Part shown: positions 8,555-16,851 of the stretch, piece by piece
Layout of the letters: the number at the start of each line of letters is the position of its first letter
How positions within the stretch are numbered: position 1 is the first letter of the stretch
Assembly: GCF_005577435.1 (NCBI RefSeq)
Contig: NZ_CP040396.1
Location: forward strand, 447,501 to 511,500
Length of the DNA: 64,000 nucleotides
Source: Paenibacillus algicola
GTDB lineage: Bacteria; Bacillota; Bacilli; Paenibacillales; Paenibacillaceae
Direction of reading: 5' to 3'
The notes under the pieces: generated by a model
What the model saw: only the letters and a program-made list of their open reading frames with translations
Told to the model about the DNA's origin: nothing
Database searches by the model: none
Translations under genes and position numbers: made by a program

Positions 8555-9901
8555 ATGATGACAGACCAGCAGCAACGGCCAGAACCGCAAATTTCAATTG
8601 GAATTATAGGTCCGAAGCAAGTGGTGGAGCAGATTCTCCGTGTTTTGGAATCGTTTCCTTCCTTTGCGCCGATCGCAAGAAGCTGTACCGGGGAGGACGA
8701 GGCTGTGACGCTTGCTGCAGACCTGGCTCCAGATGTCGAGGTGCTGCTTCTTGCCGATCCGCTGTCGCGGCGTAAGGTGAAGGAGCAGTTGACCCTGCCT
8801 ATTCCGGTCAGCTATGTGCCGGTGACGGAAGCTGGGCTGTACCGGGGACTCTTTTATGCGCTCCGCACAGGCAGGCTTACCGGCGGCTTCTCGGTAGACA
8901 GCCTGACCGAAGCCATGGTACGGCGCAGTCTGAAGGAGATGGGTATGCAGCATAGCGATGTCCAGATCTATGACGGTCCGGCTTATGCGGCGCCAGCGCA
9001 GCTGGCAGACTTCCATGAAGCGCATTATCGGTCGGGGGCATCCGCCATCGCCTTTACCGGCCTGGAGTCGGCCGCTGTGGAGCTTGCGAACCGCGGCGTA
9101 CCAAGTGTATGGCTGCGGCCGTCCAGTCAGGACATTGTGGTCTCTTTGGAGCGGGCCCTGCTGTCCACAAGCTCCCGGCGGAACCGGGAGAGCCAGATCG
9201 TGGTCGGCATGATCAATGTGGATGACTTCAGCAGTGAGGCGCTGAAGCGCAGCACGGAGCATGAGGTGCAGAAGCTGAAGCTGGACATTCACCGGATGGT
9301 GCTCGATTATGTGGAGGCGCTTGACGGCTATTTGACTCCTATGGGCGGCGATGAGTATTTGTTCTTTACGACCCGCGGTATTTTTGAGAGAGAAAGCGGA
9401 GGATACAAGAGCATTCCGCTCGCGAAGGAGCTGAACAAGACACATGGCATTTCCCTGAGCATCGGGATGGGCTTTGGACGTACGGCCAGCGCGGCAGGCA
9501 CGAGCGCCCGCGCAGCAATGCGCAAGGCGAAGGAGGCTGGCGGCAATACCTGCTTTATCGTCCGGGAGAACGGCACCCTGATCGGGCCGCTGGAGATGGC
9601 CGACCCTGTACGGGATGTGCTGTCCTTCACCGATGCTGCCCTGATCAAGCAGGCAGAGGATGCAGGCATGACGAGCGCTTATCTCAGCAAGCTGCTGCAT
9701 CAGCGCGCCCGGTTTGGCAAATACGAGTACAAGGTGCACGAGCTGGCTTATCTGCTGGACATTACCGTGCGTAGCGCACACCGGCTGCTCCTGCTGTGGA
9801 TCGACAACGGACTTGTTGAAATATCCGGTATGGAGAAGGTGCCGCGCGGACGGCCGCGGCAGATTTTTCGGTTTGTTTTTCTGGAGAAAGCTTTTCTGTA
9901 A
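8555..9901 (+). CDS. GGDEF-like / winged-helix regulator
   Basis: A 448-residue cytosolic protein that I do not assign to a named gene. Residues 1-210 look like a sensory alpha/beta domain (SIGIIGPKQVVEQILRVL). Residues about 210-340 resemble a GGDEF nucleotide-binding domain: IVVGMINVDDF, then GGDEYLFF, then SLSIGMGFG and AAMRKAKEAGGN, each in the place seen in real GGDEF domains. The last 90 residues form a winged-helix DNA-binding domain (HELAYLLDITVRSAHRLLLLW, then a basic RGRPRQIFRF wing). It is therefore likely a transcription factor using a GGDEF-like fold as switch. ATG 8555 or 8558 follows AGGAG; the GTG at 8534 lacks a site. It precedes the catabolic operon at 10025. Confidence 0.75.
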   Translation: MMTDQQQRPEPQISIGIIGPKQVVEQILRVLESFPSFAPIARSCTGEDEAVTLAADLAPDVEVLLLADPLSRRKVKEQLTLPIPVSYVPVTEAGLYRGLFYALRTGRLTGGFSVDSLTEAMVRRSLKEMGMQHSDVQIYDGPAYAAPAQLADFHEAHYRSGASAIAFTGLESAAVELANRGVPSVWLRPSSQDIVVSLERALLSTSSRRNRESQIVVGMINVDDFSSEALKRSTEHEVQKLKLDIHRMVLDYVEALDGYLTPMGGDEYLFFTTRGIFERESGGYKSIPLAKELNKTHGISLSIGMGFGRTASAAGTSARAAMRKAKEAGGNTCFIVRENGTLIGPLEMADPVRDVLSFTDAALIKQAEDAGMTSAYLSKLLHQRARFGKYEYKVHELAYLLDITVRSAHRLLLLWIDNGLVEISGMEKVPRGRPRQIFRFVFLEKAFL

Positions 9902-10024
9902 CCGGGAGAAATAAGGCTCATTCAAGCGTGAGCAGCTTCATTTAAAGACGATTAAAAGATTTGTCTTTATATTTAACGGCTCGTTATGATGAAGGGGAGA
10001 AGAAGCATAAAGGAGCTGAAGAAT

Positions 10025-11041
10025 ATGAAGACGGTAGAGGAGCTTGAAGCGCGGCTCGCGGAGCCATCACAGGCGCTGATAGATGATCTGGCTGCCATGG
10101 AAGGCGATATCCTGATCCTGGGTGTAGGCGGCAAAATGGGACCCAGCCTGGCGCGGTTAGCGGCAAATGCGGTGCGGCAGGGAGGGCTCAGCAAGCAAAT
10201 TATCGGGGTGTCCCGCTTCTCCAATGCCCAGGCGAGACAGGAGCTGGAAGCGGCGGGCGTGAAGACGATCGCATGCGATCTGCTGAATGATGAGGAGCTG
10301 CAGCGTCTCCCCGACGCTCGAAATGTCATCTATATGGCGGGCAATAAATTCGGCACGACAGGGCGGGAGTATTTCACATGGGCGATGAATGCCTATCTTC
10401 CCGGACGCGTGGCCGAGAAATACAAGCATTCGCGCATCGTTGTATTCTCTTCCGGCAACGTCTATCCGTTCTCTCCGGTCGGCAGCGGCGGGGTGAATGA
10501 ATCCGTAGCTCCCGAGCCGATTGGCGAATATGCGCAATCCTGTCTGGGCAGAGAGCGTGTGTTTGAATATTTTGCCCATCAGAATCAAACTCCGATGACG
10601 ATTTATCGCCTGAACTATGCCATTGATATGCGGTATGGAGTGCTGCTGGAGCTGGCGAAGGCGATTCAGGAGGGACGGGAGATTGACGTTACCATGGGCT
10701 ACGCGAATGTCATCTGGCAGGGGGATGCCAATGAAATGGCACTGCGCTGTCTGAATCACTGCGGCACACCGCCGGCGATTCTGAATGTAACAGGACCCGA
10801 GACGATGTCGATCCGCTGGGCAGCGGGAGAGCTGGCGAAGCGGCTCGGGAAGGAAGCGCTGCTGACCGGTACCGAATCGGACACGGCGCTGCTGAATAAT
10901 GCATCGCGGTCCCATCAGCTGTTCGGCTATCCCCGTGTATCGCTGCTGCAGCTGATCGACTGGACGACGGAATGGGTGCAGGCGGGCGGACATACCTGGA
11001 ACAAGCCGACACATTTTCAGGAAAGAAAGGGGAAATTCTGA
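10025..11041 (+). CDS. NAD-dependent epimerase/dehydratase family protein
   Basis: A short-chain epimerase/dehydratase of 338 residues acting on a sugar or sugar acid. The nucleotide-binding turn is DILILGVGGKMGPS (about residues 23-36), an extended GxxGxxG; VVFSSGNVYPFS follows in the strand that carries the catalytic Ser. The usual YxxxK appears altered (EYAQSCLGRERVFEYF), so catalysis may differ. ATG 10025 is chosen because AAAGGAG lies 9 bases upstream; the longer frame from 9986 has no site. It is the first gene of a five-gene operon, 1 bp before the DapA-like gene, and may oxidise or epimerise the compound that the next enzymes split. Confidence 0.88.
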   Translation: MKTVEELEARLAEPSQALIDDLAAMEGDILILGVGGKMGPSLARLAANAVRQGGLSKQIIGVSRFSNAQARQELEAAGVKTIACDLLNDEELQRLPDARNVIYMAGNKFGTTGREYFTWAMNAYLPGRVAEKYKHSRIVVFSSGNVYPFSPVGSGGVNESVAPEPIGEYAQSCLGRERVFEYFAHQNQTPMTIYRLNYAIDMRYGVLLELAKAIQEGREIDVTMGYANVIWQGDANEMALRCLNHCGTPPAILNVTGPETMSIRWAAGELAKRLGKEALLTGTESDTALLNNASRSHQLFGYPRVSLLQLIDWTTEWVQAGGHTWNKPTHFQERKGKF

Positions 11042-11042
11042 T

Positions 11043-12113
11043 ATGGACGCAAGCAGACTCTCTCCCGACAAAGCGCGGGCGCTGGCTGAGGGCCTGGTCA
11101 TTCCGGCGCATCCGCTCGCGCTGAATGCAGACCGCAAGCTGGATGAGAAGCGGCAGCGGGCATTGACCCGTTACTATGCGGCTTCTGGTGCCGGCGGCCT
11201 CGCTGTTGGCGTTCATTCAACCCAGTTCGAAATCCGTGACCCGGGCGTAGAGCTCTATGAGCCGGTGCTGCGCCTGGCTGCAGAGGAGATCCGCAAGGCA
11301 GAGCTGGAGCGGCCTTTTCTGATGATAGCCGGGGTATGCGGACCGACAGAACAGGCGATACAAGAAGCAGAAACCGCGCTAGAGCTCGGCTATGATGCGG
11401 CGCTGCTGTCGATGGGCGGGCTCCAGGACCTGGGCGAGGACGATCTGCTGGCCAGAACCGAAGATATTGCACAGCGAATGCCGGTCATCGGGTTCTACCT
11501 GCAGCCGTCAGTGGGCGGTCGAAGCTTCAGCTTCCCGTTCTGGCAGCGATTTGCCGAGATTCCGAATGTCGTGGCGATCAAAATGGCTCCGTTCAACCGC
11601 TACCAGACGATCGACGTAGCCCGTGCAGTATGCGGCTCCAGCCGGCGGGATGAGATTTCCCTGTACACCGGCAATGATGACAACATTATCAATGACCTGC
11701 TGACGACATACCGGTTCAAGGTAGGGGAAGAGATCGTGGAGAAGCCCGTCATTGGCGGCCTGCTCGGTCACTGGGCCGTATGGACGCACCAAGCCGTTCA
11801 ACTGCTGGAGGAGATCAAGGAATTACGCGCCCAGGGCGGGCCCATCTCCCCGGAATGGCTGACCCGCAACATTGAAGTGACCGACAGTAACGCTGCCTTT
11901 TTCGATCCGGGGAATCAATTCCATGGCTGCATACCGGGCATTCATGAGGTGCTTCGCCGTCAAGGCCTGCTGGAGGGTACATGGTGCCTGAATCCTGCAG
12001 AGCAGCTGTCACCGGGACAAATGGAGGAGATTGACCGCGTATACCGGGATTATCCGCATCTGAATGATGATGCATTTGTGCGGGAGCATTTGGCACAATG
12101 GCTCGCGGATTAG
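11043..12113 (+). CDS. DapA-family (dihydrodipicolinate synthase-like) lyase
   Basis: A 356-residue TIM-barrel of the DapA/N-acetylneuraminate lyase superfamily. These enzymes make or break pyruvate aldols through a Schiff base. The Schiff-base Lys is in NVVAIKMAPF (about residue 180), and a Tyr at the end of the preceding strand (VIGFYLQPS) fits the proton-relay position. It is longer than DapA itself (about 290 residues), matching the subgroup found in sugar-acid operons. It is not expected to serve lysine synthesis, since its neighbours are catabolic: epimerase 1 bp upstream, serine dehydratase downstream. Substrate unknown. Confidence 0.88.
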   Translation: MDASRLSPDKARALAEGLVIPAHPLALNADRKLDEKRQRALTRYYAASGAGGLAVGVHSTQFEIRDPGVELYEPVLRLAAEEIRKAELERPFLMIAGVCGPTEQAIQEAETALELGYDAALLSMGGLQDLGEDDLLARTEDIAQRMPVIGFYLQPSVGGRSFSFPFWQRFAEIPNVVAIKMAPFNRYQTIDVARAVCGSSRRDEISLYTGNDDNIINDLLTTYRFKVGEEIVEKPVIGGLLGHWAVWTHQAVQLLEEIKELRAQGGPISPEWLTRNIEVTDSNAAFFDPGNQFHGCIPGIHEVLRRQGLLEGTWCLNPAEQLSPGQMEEIDRVYRDYPHLNDDAFVREHLAQWLAD

Positions 12114-12170
12114 CTTAGAATCATTCATCCAACCGTGAAGGCTGGCTGCAGCAGAAGAGGAGGGAATGCC

Positions 12171-12857
12171 GTGCGATTTAAAGATGTTTTCTCAATTATT
12201 GGGCCCAGCATGGTGGGGCCCTCCAGCTCTCACACCGCGGGTGCGGTAGTGATTGGCAGGACAGCGCGGCGCATATTCGGCGCATTTCCTGCGGAGGCGG
12301 AGATCGTATTCTACGGCTCCTTCGCCGATACCTACCGCGGGCACGGCACGGATCTGGCCGTGGTCGGCGGGCTGATGGACTTCCCGGCCGATGATATCCG
12401 GATTCGCCACTCTCTGACGCTGGCTGAGGAGGCGGGTATGAAGCTGAGCTTCAAGACCGCCAGCCATGCAGCCTACCATCCTAACACCGTGCTGCTGAAG
12501 CTGAAGGAGGCAAGCGGACGGGAGGATACGATTCTCGGGGCTTCCATCGGCGGAGGCAATGTAGAGCTGCTCGGTATTAATGGCTTTGACGTGAAATGCA
12601 CCATGAATTATCCCGTGTTAATCGTGTTTCATCAGGATACGCCGGGCATGGTGGCCCGGATTTCAACCATCCTCGGTCATTCCGGCGTCAACATCGGCTA
12701 TATGGATGTGGACCGTAAGGGGCGCGGCCGCGAGGCCGTAACCGTAGTGGAGACCGACGAGGCGGTATCGCCGGAGCTGATGGCTGTCATCCGCAGCCTG
12801 GACCACGTCCACCGCGTGATCTTGGCCGATCTCAATCAGAGGAGGCAGGAAGGATGA
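12171..12857 (+). CDS. sdaAB: L-serine dehydratase, iron-sulfur-dependent, beta subunit
   Basis: The small subunit of the two-chain L-serine deaminase, which converts L-serine to pyruvate and ammonia in the cytosol. The 228-residue chain begins with the family N-terminus (VFSIIGPSMVGPSSSHTAG). It carries the catalytic-domain segment YGSFADTYRGHGTDLA and ends in an ACT regulatory domain (FHQDTPGMVARISTILGHSG). GTG 12171 is chosen because GAGGAGGG precedes it and the conserved sequence begins there. It overlaps sdaAA by 4 bp. Its presence inside a sugar-acid operon is unusual and suggests that serine or a serine analogue is an intermediate. Confidence 0.95.
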   Translation: MRFKDVFSIIGPSMVGPSSSHTAGAVVIGRTARRIFGAFPAEAEIVFYGSFADTYRGHGTDLAVVGGLMDFPADDIRIRHSLTLAEEAGMKLSFKTASHAAYHPNTVLLKLKEASGREDTILGASIGGGNVELLGINGFDVKCTMNYPVLIVFHQDTPGMVARISTILGHSGVNIGYMDVDRKGRGREAVTVVETDEAVSPELMAVIRSLDHVHRVILADLNQRRQEG

Positions 12858-13789
12858 AATTTGCAACGTTATCGCAGCTGGTAGAGTGCTGTCGCGAGGA
12901 AGGCAGCACGATCGGGCAGCTGATGCTGTCGGAGCAGGGTAAGGAAACCGGCCAGCCGGTGGAACAGATCTTCAGACAGATGGCAGAGTATTATGAAGTG
13001 ATGAAGGAGGCCGTCCACCGCGGTATTCATGAACCGGTGCCCTCCCGCAGCGGACTTACGGGAGGAGATGCCGTACGGGTCATGGACTACCTGGGAAGCA
13101 GCATGCCTTCCCTGGGAGCCGAGGCATGTACGGCTCTTGCTTATGCGCTCTCCGTCTCGGAGGTGAACGCCTCCATGGGCCGGATTATAGCGACGCCGAC
13201 GGCTGGCTCCTGCGGCATTATCCCCGGCGTGTTTGTCAGCTCGCAGCAGCGGCTGGGATGGGAGGATGAGCAGCTGGTGATGGGGCTGTTCGCAGCGGGA
13301 GCGATCGGCTATGTCATTGCGAACAACTCCTTCATCTCCGGTGCCGAGGGCGGCTGTCAGGCCGAGGTGGGGTCCGCGATCGGGATGGCGGCCGGAGCGC
13401 TGACGGAGCTGCGGGGCGGAAGCCCGGAGCAGGCGGTACACGCTGTAGGATTGGCGCTCAAAAATTCCCTGGGCCTCATCTGTGATCCCGTCGGGGGGCT
13501 GGTCGAAATTCCCTGCATCGTCCGCAACGGATTCGGGGCTGTAACGGCGCTGGCAGCGGCCGATATGGCGCTCGCCGGCGTGCGCAGCGTCATTCCCTCC
13601 GACGAAGTTGTGGAGGTCATGCTGGAGGTGGGCACAGCAATGCCGTCCAAGCACCGGGAGACGGCTAAGGGGGGACTGGCTCAGACACCGACCGGCAAAA
13701 AAATTCTAAAGGATCTGTACGGCACCTCCCCCGGCAATTCCTGCAATACCTCCTCTGAAACCTCTGAGGACCCGGGAGATCGGAAATGA
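12854..13789 (+). CDS. sdaAA: L-serine dehydratase, iron-sulfur-dependent, alpha subunit
   Basis: The catalytic subunit partnering the gene just upstream. At 311 residues it is slightly longer than usual (about 300), the extra being a Ser/Thr-rich tail. Cys residues that fit the 4Fe-4S cluster ligands are in TPTAGSCGIIPG, AEGGCQAEVG, LGLICDPVGG and VEIPCIVRNG, all in the expected order. The stop overlaps the start of the next gene (ATGA), so the three genes are translationally linked. The enzyme would be oxygen-sensitive. Assignment of the pair is firm. Confidence 0.95.
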   Translation: MKFATLSQLVECCREEGSTIGQLMLSEQGKETGQPVEQIFRQMAEYYEVMKEAVHRGIHEPVPSRSGLTGGDAVRVMDYLGSSMPSLGAEACTALAYALSVSEVNASMGRIIATPTAGSCGIIPGVFVSSQQRLGWEDEQLVMGLFAAGAIGYVIANNSFISGAEGGCQAEVGSAIGMAAGALTELRGGSPEQAVHAVGLALKNSLGLICDPVGGLVEIPCIVRNGFGAVTALAAADMALAGVRSVIPSDEVVEVMLEVGTAMPSKHRETAKGGLAQTPTGKKILKDLYGTSPGNSCNTSSETSEDPGDRK

Positions 13790-14685
13790 GGGCCATGCAG
13801 ATTGGCCTGATCGGCCTTGATACCTCACATTGCGTCGCCTTTACGAAGCTGCTGCATGAAGAAGAGGGAGCCTGGCATGTTCCGGGGGGTGTGGTAACTG
13901 CCGCATACCCCGGCGGCTCTCCGGATATAGAGCGGAGCATTTCCCGGGTCGGTGGCTATACGGCCACCCTCCGGGATCATTATGGTGTCTTCATAACGCA
14001 GACGCCGGAGGAGGCGGCCGAAGCCTGTGATGCCCTGATGCTGCTGTCAGGGGACGGGCGGGTCCATGCGAAGCTGTTTCGCCGGCTGGCCCCTTACGGC
14101 AAGCCCGTGTTCATTGACAAGCCGCTCGCCTTGAGCGCTTGGGACGCCGCACAGATCCAGGCAGCGGCGCAGCAGTACGGAGTGCCAGTGATGAGCGCCT
14201 CTGCCCTGCGTTATGCTGACAGCCTGGCCCAAGCACTCGCTGACGGACGGGAGTCCATACTCGGCGCTGAGGTGCATGGGCCGATGGAGGTGGAGCCGAC
14301 ACAGTCCCATTATTTCTGGTACGGCATTCATGCGGCAGAGATGCTGTTTTCCATCATGGGACCGGGCTGCCGGGAGGTGTATGCCGCTTCTTCACCGCAG
14401 CATGATCTGTTAACCGGCATATGGCAGGATGGACGGATCGGAACGATACGAGGGAACCGGAAAGGGAATTATCGCTTTGGCGCGCTTCTTCACCGCATCG
14501 GAAGCCATACCTATGTAGATGCCCAGGCGTCGGGCAAGCCAATCTATGCAGATTTGCTGGAGCAGGTCATGAACCTGTTCAAGACCGGGCAGTCTCCGCT
14601 TCCCTTCTCGCACTCGATCGAGGTGATTGCATTTCTGGAGGCAGCCGAGATCAGCCGGAAGCAAGGAATCAGGGTAACAGTATAG
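13786..14685 (+). CDS. Gfo/Idh/MocA-family oxidoreductase
   Basis: An NAD(P)-dependent sugar or cyclitol dehydrogenase-like protein of 299 residues. The N-terminal Rossmann strand is IGLIGLDTSHCVAF, a degenerate GxGxxx turn lacking the second Gly, followed by the conserved GKPVFIDKPLALS with the EKP-like Lys (here DKP, about residue 113). The C-terminal half holds HYFWYGIHAAEMLF, with the catalytic His. It starts with ATG overlapping the sdaAA stop; ATG 13795 is an alternative. It ends the serine-dehydratase operon. The variant turn and DKP place it in a divergent subgroup of unknown substrate. Confidence 0.88.
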   Translation: MRAMQIGLIGLDTSHCVAFTKLLHEEEGAWHVPGGVVTAAYPGGSPDIERSISRVGGYTATLRDHYGVFITQTPEEAAEACDALMLLSGDGRVHAKLFRRLAPYGKPVFIDKPLALSAWDAAQIQAAAQQYGVPVMSASALRYADSLAQALADGRESILGAEVHGPMEVEPTQSHYFWYGIHAAEMLFSIMGPGCREVYAASSPQHDLLTGIWQDGRIGTIRGNRKGNYRFGALLHRIGSHTYVDAQASGKPIYADLLEQVMNLFKTGQSPLPFSHSIEVIAFLEAAEISRKQGIRVTV

Positions 14686-14830
14686 CTGCCCTGCCTGCAA
14701 GACCTTTCATGGTCAGGACAGGTAGGTGTCAGGGATGGAGATCTGCAGCCGGCTTGTGAAATATGGAATTTGAACAAAAATACAATCTGTATTTGCTCTA
14801 TTTCTACCACTTTAGCATTTTCTACACGCC

Positions 14831-14863
14831 AAAAACGTTGATATATCAACGTTTTTCGTTAAC
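14831..14863 (+). terminator. Perfect 26-bp palindrome with T-run
   Basis: Bases 14831-14856 are a perfect inverted repeat (left arm AAAAACGTTGATA), followed by CGTT. It lies 145 bp after the Gfo/Idh gene, so it likely ends that operon. The AT-rich symmetric stem could instead be an operator. Confidence 0.5.
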
Positions 14864-15159
14864 TTGGCAGGTTTGCCCTTCCGGATCGACAGCTGGATGA
14901 AATACGGCGCTTTACGATAAGTGGAAGCGTTTTTAAGATGGGGGTGGGTAGAAAAAACCGACGCTTTCAACCGCAGTGGCTGCCGGGCATACACCGGATC
15001 TGCCTCTTGCGAAAGAGGAAAGGAAAGCGGCAGAAAGGAGGCGTTTTTTGAGGCTGTTGAAACATCAAGGAGTATGAACAACAAAAGCTCGGGGGTTCTG
15101 CAAAGCAATTTGGCAAGGAGCAACACCTATTCTAATGAAGCACGACAGGAGGAATAAAC
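14864..15159. other. Leader region of the ABC transporter operon
   Basis: No credible gene; a 78-codon open frame at 14921 lacks a ribosome site and protein-like composition. The region must hold the promoter for the transporter operon, but I see no convincing -35/-10 pair. The ribosome site AGGAGG is at 15148-15153. Confidence 0.4.
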
Positions 15160-16773
15160 ATGTCCAAGAAATGGCTGAGTATGGCACTTGTTTTTACCTT
15201 ATTGATGACACTGCTGGCGGCTTGCGGCGGAGACAAGGAAGCCGCAGAGCCTGCACCAACGCCGGCGGAGCCGGATAAGCAGGCCGAGCAGCCGGCAGAT
15301 CCGGATCAGTACGGCGATACTGGCGGTCTGGCGCTCCCACTGGTGGATGAACCGACCACGGTCACCTTTATGGTAGCGAGTGAGAAGACGGATCTGAATG
15401 ACTCTCTGATCGCGAAGGAAATCGAGAAGCGTACAGGCATCACGATCGACTTCCAGGCGTATTCTCCTGCAACGTATAACGATAAATTGAGAGTGGTGGT
15501 AGCTTCCGGGAAGCTTCCGGACATTTTCCACGGCCTGAAATCCAGTGAATTGAAAAAAATCGGCCAGCAAAATGCAGTCGTAGCTATTAACGAGCATCTC
15601 GATATGCTCCCTAACTTCAAGCGTCTGTTCGTCGAGGAGAACCCTTGGGTGATTCCATCCTACGGCGATGAGAAGGGCAATATCTACACCTGGCCGGTCG
15701 CGAACATCGCCCGTGATGTTAACCATGGCTTCCTGTACCGGAAGGATGTATTTGACGAGCTGGGGATTGAAGAGTGGAGCAATACTGAAGAGTTCTATGA
15801 GGCACTCAAGAAGCTGAAGGAAGCTTACCCGGATTCCTATCCATATGCTTCCAAGACGAAGGAATACATCTTCCGGGACTGGGCTTATGGCTGGGGCATC
15901 GGCGGACCAAACTATCCGATCTACTATGATGAGGATTCCAAGACCTGGAAATATGCTTCCATTCAACCAGAGCATAAGGACATGCTGGATTTCATGAAGA
16001 AGCTGTATAACGAGGGTCTGATGGATCCGGAATTCCTGACCGATACGTCCGACAACTGGACGGCCAAGATGACGACCAGCAACAAAGCGTTCGTGACCTG
16101 GGATTGGATTGGCCGCCTGGATATGTTCTACAACCAGATCAAAGATACCAACCCGAATTATGACCTGAGATACGGAACACCGGTAGGTCCGACAGGCAAT
16201 GGTGCGACACTGCCGAAGATCACGCCGGACTTCAGCATCGCGGTCAGCAACGGCAAGAACAAGGAAGCCGCGCTCAAGCTGCTGGATTACCTCGCAAGCC
16301 CGTCCGGTGCAACACTGGTAACGATGGGGGTAGAAGGCGAAACGTTCGAGATGAAGGACGGCAAAGCCGTGTATCCGGAGCTGACGGATGTGCCGCTCGT
16401 AGATATTAAGGTGCTGGAAGACAATTATGGCCTGTGGGTACAGGGCATGTACGTGAACTCCGATCAGCGCAGCGTCTACTACAGCTTTACGGAGAAGGAG
16501 CAGGAGGCTCAAGACAAGCGCCTGGAAGCGAACAGCTTTGAGCCGCTGGAGCCGGTGCTGAATTTTACCGATGAAGAGGTTTCGAGCATTGCCGAGCTTC
16601 AGGTGAACCTACAGAAGGCTTCCAATGAATTTAACTCCAAGTACATTCTGAACAAGAGCTACGGTGATGCACAGTGGGAAGAGTGGCAGAAGACGGCTAC
16701 CGCTCAGGGTGCAGATAAGCTGGCAGAAGTGTTCAACAATGCCCAGAAGCGTCTGGATTCGGCTTCCCAGTAA
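15160..16773 (+). CDS. ABC transporter solute-binding lipoprotein (LplA-like)
   Basis: An extracellular sugar-binding lipoprotein of 537 residues, the size of LplA-type proteins. It has a signal peptide with lipobox LLAAC (Cys about residue 22), then a Pro/Ala/Glu-rich linker, then a family 1 solute-binding fold starting at VTFMVASEKTDLNDSL with SGKLPDIF. These proteins deliver complex oligosaccharides or uronate-containing fragments to the paired permeases downstream. The ligand is unknown. It is followed by a hairpin that separates it from the permease genes, a common way to keep binding-protein transcript in excess. Confidence 0.93.
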   Translation: MSKKWLSMALVFTLLMTLLAACGGDKEAAEPAPTPAEPDKQAEQPADPDQYGDTGGLALPLVDEPTTVTFMVASEKTDLNDSLIAKEIEKRTGITIDFQAYSPATYNDKLRVVVASGKLPDIFHGLKSSELKKIGQQNAVVAINEHLDMLPNFKRLFVEENPWVIPSYGDEKGNIYTWPVANIARDVNHGFLYRKDVFDELGIEEWSNTEEFYEALKKLKEAYPDSYPYASKTKEYIFRDWAYGWGIGGPNYPIYYDEDSKTWKYASIQPEHKDMLDFMKKLYNEGLMDPEFLTDTSDNWTAKMTTSNKAFVTWDWIGRLDMFYNQIKDTNPNYDLRYGTPVGPTGNGATLPKITPDFSIAVSNGKNKEAALKLLDYLASPSGATLVTMGVEGETFEMKDGKAVYPELTDVPLVDIKVLEDNYGLWVQGMYVNSDQRSVYYSFTEKEQEAQDKRLEANSFEPLEPVLNFTDEEVSSIAELQVNLQKASNEFNSKYILNKSYGDAQWEEWQKTATAQGADKLAEVFNNAQKRLDSASQ

Positions 16774-16790
16774 GCCACTGAACCTGTAAA

Positions 16791-16830
16791 AAAAGATCAA
16801 TGCAGCATCCGCTCTGCCGGATGCTGCTCA
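16791..16830 (+). other. Intercistronic stem-loop after binding-protein gene
   Basis: GCAGCATCCG (16802-16811) pairs with its complement at 16818-16827, and outer bases GATC also pair. There is no T-run after it, so it is more likely a mRNA-stabilising or partial attenuating hairpin than a full terminator. Confidence 0.6.
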
Positions 16831-16851
16831 TGATCTAAAGGAGGAACCCTC

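Noticed and set aside
8594..9925. 443-codon open frame on the minus strand
   Set aside because: Opposite to the GGDEF-like regulator; His/Gln/Arg-rich composition, no ribosome site, no family resemblance.
14921..15157. Possible 78-residue gene before the transporter operon
   Set aside because: No ribosome site, unnatural composition, ends 2 bp before the lipoprotein start by chance.
15199..16512. 437-codon open frame on the minus strand
   Set aside because: Antisense shadow of the solute-binding lipoprotein gene.
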